From assembly GCF_029264495.1 (NCBI RefSeq), contig NZ_JARIBH010000076.1, positions 16,822 through 80,821 on the forward strand: a DNA stretch of 64,000 bases, given 5' to 3'. This document shows, in pieces, positions 61,982-64,000 of the stretch. The DNA is from Peptacetobacter sp. (GTDB lineage: Bacteria; Bacillota; Clostridia; Peptostreptococcales; Peptostreptococcaceae). Below the pieces are notes generated by a model, which searched no databases, had not been told where the DNA came from, and saw nothing but the letters and a program-made list of their open reading frames with translations. Numbering within the stretch: position 1 is the first letter of the stretch; each line of letters opens with the position of its first letter. The position numbers and the translations under genes were made by a program.

Positions 61982-63253
61982 TTATTCATCAAAGTTTATA
62001 TTTTCATTTGATATATTTTTATTTGAAAATCCAATATCATCTAATATATTTTTTTCAAACTCCTTTAAAATACTTTCTTTAAATGTTATTGGCGTTATCC
62101 TTTCAATTGGTTTTACTATTTTCAATGCTAAATTTTTTAAATCTGCTATTTTAGAGTTGTTTGTATCATCTATATCAGATTTTTTTACACATTCAATAAA
62201 TTCATCTAATGTATATATTTTAAATCTATCTATATTTCTTGTACTTGCAACTTCTTCTAACAATGCTATAAATATATCTTGATAACTAGCTTCTTTATTT
62301 AATTTTAATGTGTCTGCGGTTTCTGGTATTATTTTTTCAAATAGTATTCTTTTTGAATCCATATTTTCTATTCCTCTAGCTTTTGCAAATAGCAATATTT
62401 TATCATCAGGATAAGAAATTAATCTTTTTATGAAATCTTCTTCTTTTATACCTTCTATATAATATTTATTTCCTCTTAGTCCTTCTATTTTTTTTATCCG
62501 ATCAAAATAGCCTTTTAACATATTTTCTCTTATAGTTTCATTATTGAATATAAGACCTCTTCCTAATGGTTCTACTGGTTTTATCTCTATAAATTTTGTT
62601 TCCTCTTTTATAGGTTCTCTTAATTTTCTATTCGGTGAAACTCTAACTGCTATAAGATTATCATATCCTTTACTTTCTAAAAGTCTTAACGGACAATTAT
62701 CATAAAATCCACCGTCTATAAAAAATTTACCATCTACATCTTCTATTTTGAATACAGGTAAATTTGCACTAGCCATAATATAGTCTTTTATTTTCCCATA
62801 TGGTATATCTTCTTTAAATATTTCTATAGGATTTGTTTTTATTCCATCTACTTCTATTGTTACAAGACCAAAATCCATTTTAGAATTTCTTATTTTATCT
62901 TCATCAATATAAGTATCCAATACTTTTCTTAATTTATCTGTATTAATTCCTCTATTATTTATAATTTTTTTTGCTTCATTAGATGCGTATTCTAACATAT
63001 CTTTACTTATATTTTTATCAATTAAGTCTTCCATAAACTGATTATCTATATCAAATAATGTTTCAGGTTGTACATTTTTCCAAAAATTATAGCAAACATC
63101 AAAATCTCCTTGTACAATCATTGCTGCATTAAAAGCTCCTATAGATGTTCCAACCGCTCCATCAAATTTATATCCTCTTTCAAATAATGCTTTCATTACT
63201 CCTAAGTGGTATGCCCCTTTTGATGATCCACCCTCTAATGCAATGCCTTTCAT
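61982..63253 (-). CDS. Patatin-like phospholipase family protein
   Basis: 'GIALEGGSSKGAYHLGVMKALFERGYKFDGAVGTSIGAFNAAMI' (G-x-S-x-G) and 'DGGFYDNCPLRLL' (DGG). Confidence 0.93.
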   Translation of the reverse strand: MKGIALEGGSSKGAYHLGVMKALFERGYKFDGAVGTSIGAFNAAMIVQGDFDVCYNFWKNVQPETLFDIDNQFMEDLIDKNISKDMLEYASNEAKKIINNRGINTDKLRKVLDTYIDEDKIRNSKMDFGLVTIEVDGIKTNPIEIFKEDIPYGKIKDYIMASANLPVFKIEDVDGKFFIDGGFYDNCPLRLLESKGYDNLIAVRVSPNRKLREPIKEETKFIEIKPVEPLGRGLIFNNETIRENMLKGYFDRIKKIEGLRGNKYYIEGIKEEDFIKRLISYPDDKILLFAKARGIENMDSKRILFEKIIPETADTLKLNKEASYQDIFIALLEEVASTRNIDRFKIYTLDEFIECVKKSDIDDTNNSKIADLKNLALKIVKPIERITPITFKESILKEFEKNILDDIGFSNKNISNENINFDE

Positions 63254-63312
63254 ATTTATTCTCCTTTTATATAATTATTGACTATACTTATAAAAAGTAT
63301 AGCCATATTTTT

Positions 63313-63861
63313 TTAATATCCTAATCCGAACTTTTTACCTAATTTCAAAAGACCTCCATCAAGATATTCAGTATTTACATTAAATTTCCATTCTCCGTTG
63401 TGTCTATACATTTCTCCAAATACTATCTCTGTATTTTGACCTACATTATCATCTATTTGATAGTTGTATATTACTTCTTCCTTATCTAAATCTATTATTC
63501 TCATAGATAAATAATCAAATCTATCATAATATCTATGAATTTCTCCATATTCAGTAAGTGTAAGTGCAAAAGCAATTTTTCTTACTTTATTTGGTATTTT
63601 TGAAATTGTTATAAAAACTTTATCTTCTCTCTTATTTATTGAAACTGATTCTGAAGGGTGATTTTTATTCTCGCTATATAAAAAATCTTCATAATTCATT
63701 ATAGTTCCACTACCATCTGTTAAAAAAACTGCTGTCCCCATTTCAAAATCATCTTTTTTCATATAATTATTTACTCTATAATCAAATTCAACTAATATAT
63801 TTTCAATTTCTGGCATTTCCTTTGTAAGTTCAACTTTTTGACCTTTTTTTATATCTTTCAT
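63313..63861 (-). CDS. TerD family protein
   Basis: 'MKDIKKGQKVELTKE', 'FDYRVN', 'KVRKIAFALTLTEY', 'NTEIVFGEMYRHNGEWKFNVNTEYLDGGLLKLGKKFGL'. Confidence 0.92.
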   Translation of the reverse strand: MKDIKKGQKVELTKEMPEIENILVEFDYRVNNYMKKDDFEMGTAVFLTDGSGTIMNYEDFLYSENKNHPSESVSINKREDKVFITISKIPNKVRKIAFALTLTEYGEIHRYYDRFDYLSMRIIDLDKEEVIYNYQIDDNVGQNTEIVFGEMYRHNGEWKFNVNTEYLDGGLLKLGKKFGLGY

Positions 63862-64000
63862 TAAAACTATCTCCTTATTTAAAAATCTATATTTTAAATT
63901 ATACAACAAATAAGGATAAGTTTCATTTGATATAACTATTATTTTTAAAATTTATACAAAAATATTCTATTTCATACAATTTCAACAAGTAAAATTATCA

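Noticed and set aside
1-64000. CRISPR arrays, tRNA/rRNA genes, prophage or integrative elements
   Set aside because: No regularly spaced repeats, tRNA-like cloverleafs, integrases, transposases or phage structural genes were found by reading either strand; the only mobile-type sequence is the group I intron.

Overview
Low-GC (AT-rich) Firmicutes/Clostridia-type chromosomal segment, possibly Peptostreptococcaceae-like (taxonomy inferred from gene content only). I see no phage, plasmid backbone, transposase ORF, CRISPR array, rRNA or tRNA. Most of the window is core and transport metabolism: thiamine biosynthesis (thiC-S-F-G-H plus a TenI/ThiE-like gene), methionine ABC importer, purine permease, NhaC-type transporter, Xaa-Pro aminopeptidase, MsrAB, thioredoxin/thioredoxin reductase, ClpB, a two-component system and several MFS/MATE/ABC transporters. 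Five riboswitches can be read from sequence: guanine-type purine, TPP, lysine, SAM-I and tandem glycine. The points most worth following up are: (1) a compact group I intron (~0.42 kb, no ORF), probably an IStron-type remnant, splitting a DUF1002 gene into the two ORFs in the track; (2) a selenocysteine-containing Spx/ArsC-like protein whose start the ORF track misses because of an in-frame TGA followed by a bSECIS-like hairpin; (3) a degenerate FtsZ-like protein that lost the tubulin signature but keeps the T7-loop acidic residues; (4) a tandem glycine riboswitch upstream of a saccharopine-dehydrogenase-like gene, with an unusual second hairpin arm; (5) an orphan BusR-like GntR+RCK_C regulator; (6) a chromosomal RepL-like winged-helix gene with a palindromic operator candidate. 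All calls come from reading the sequence; no database search or folding software was run.
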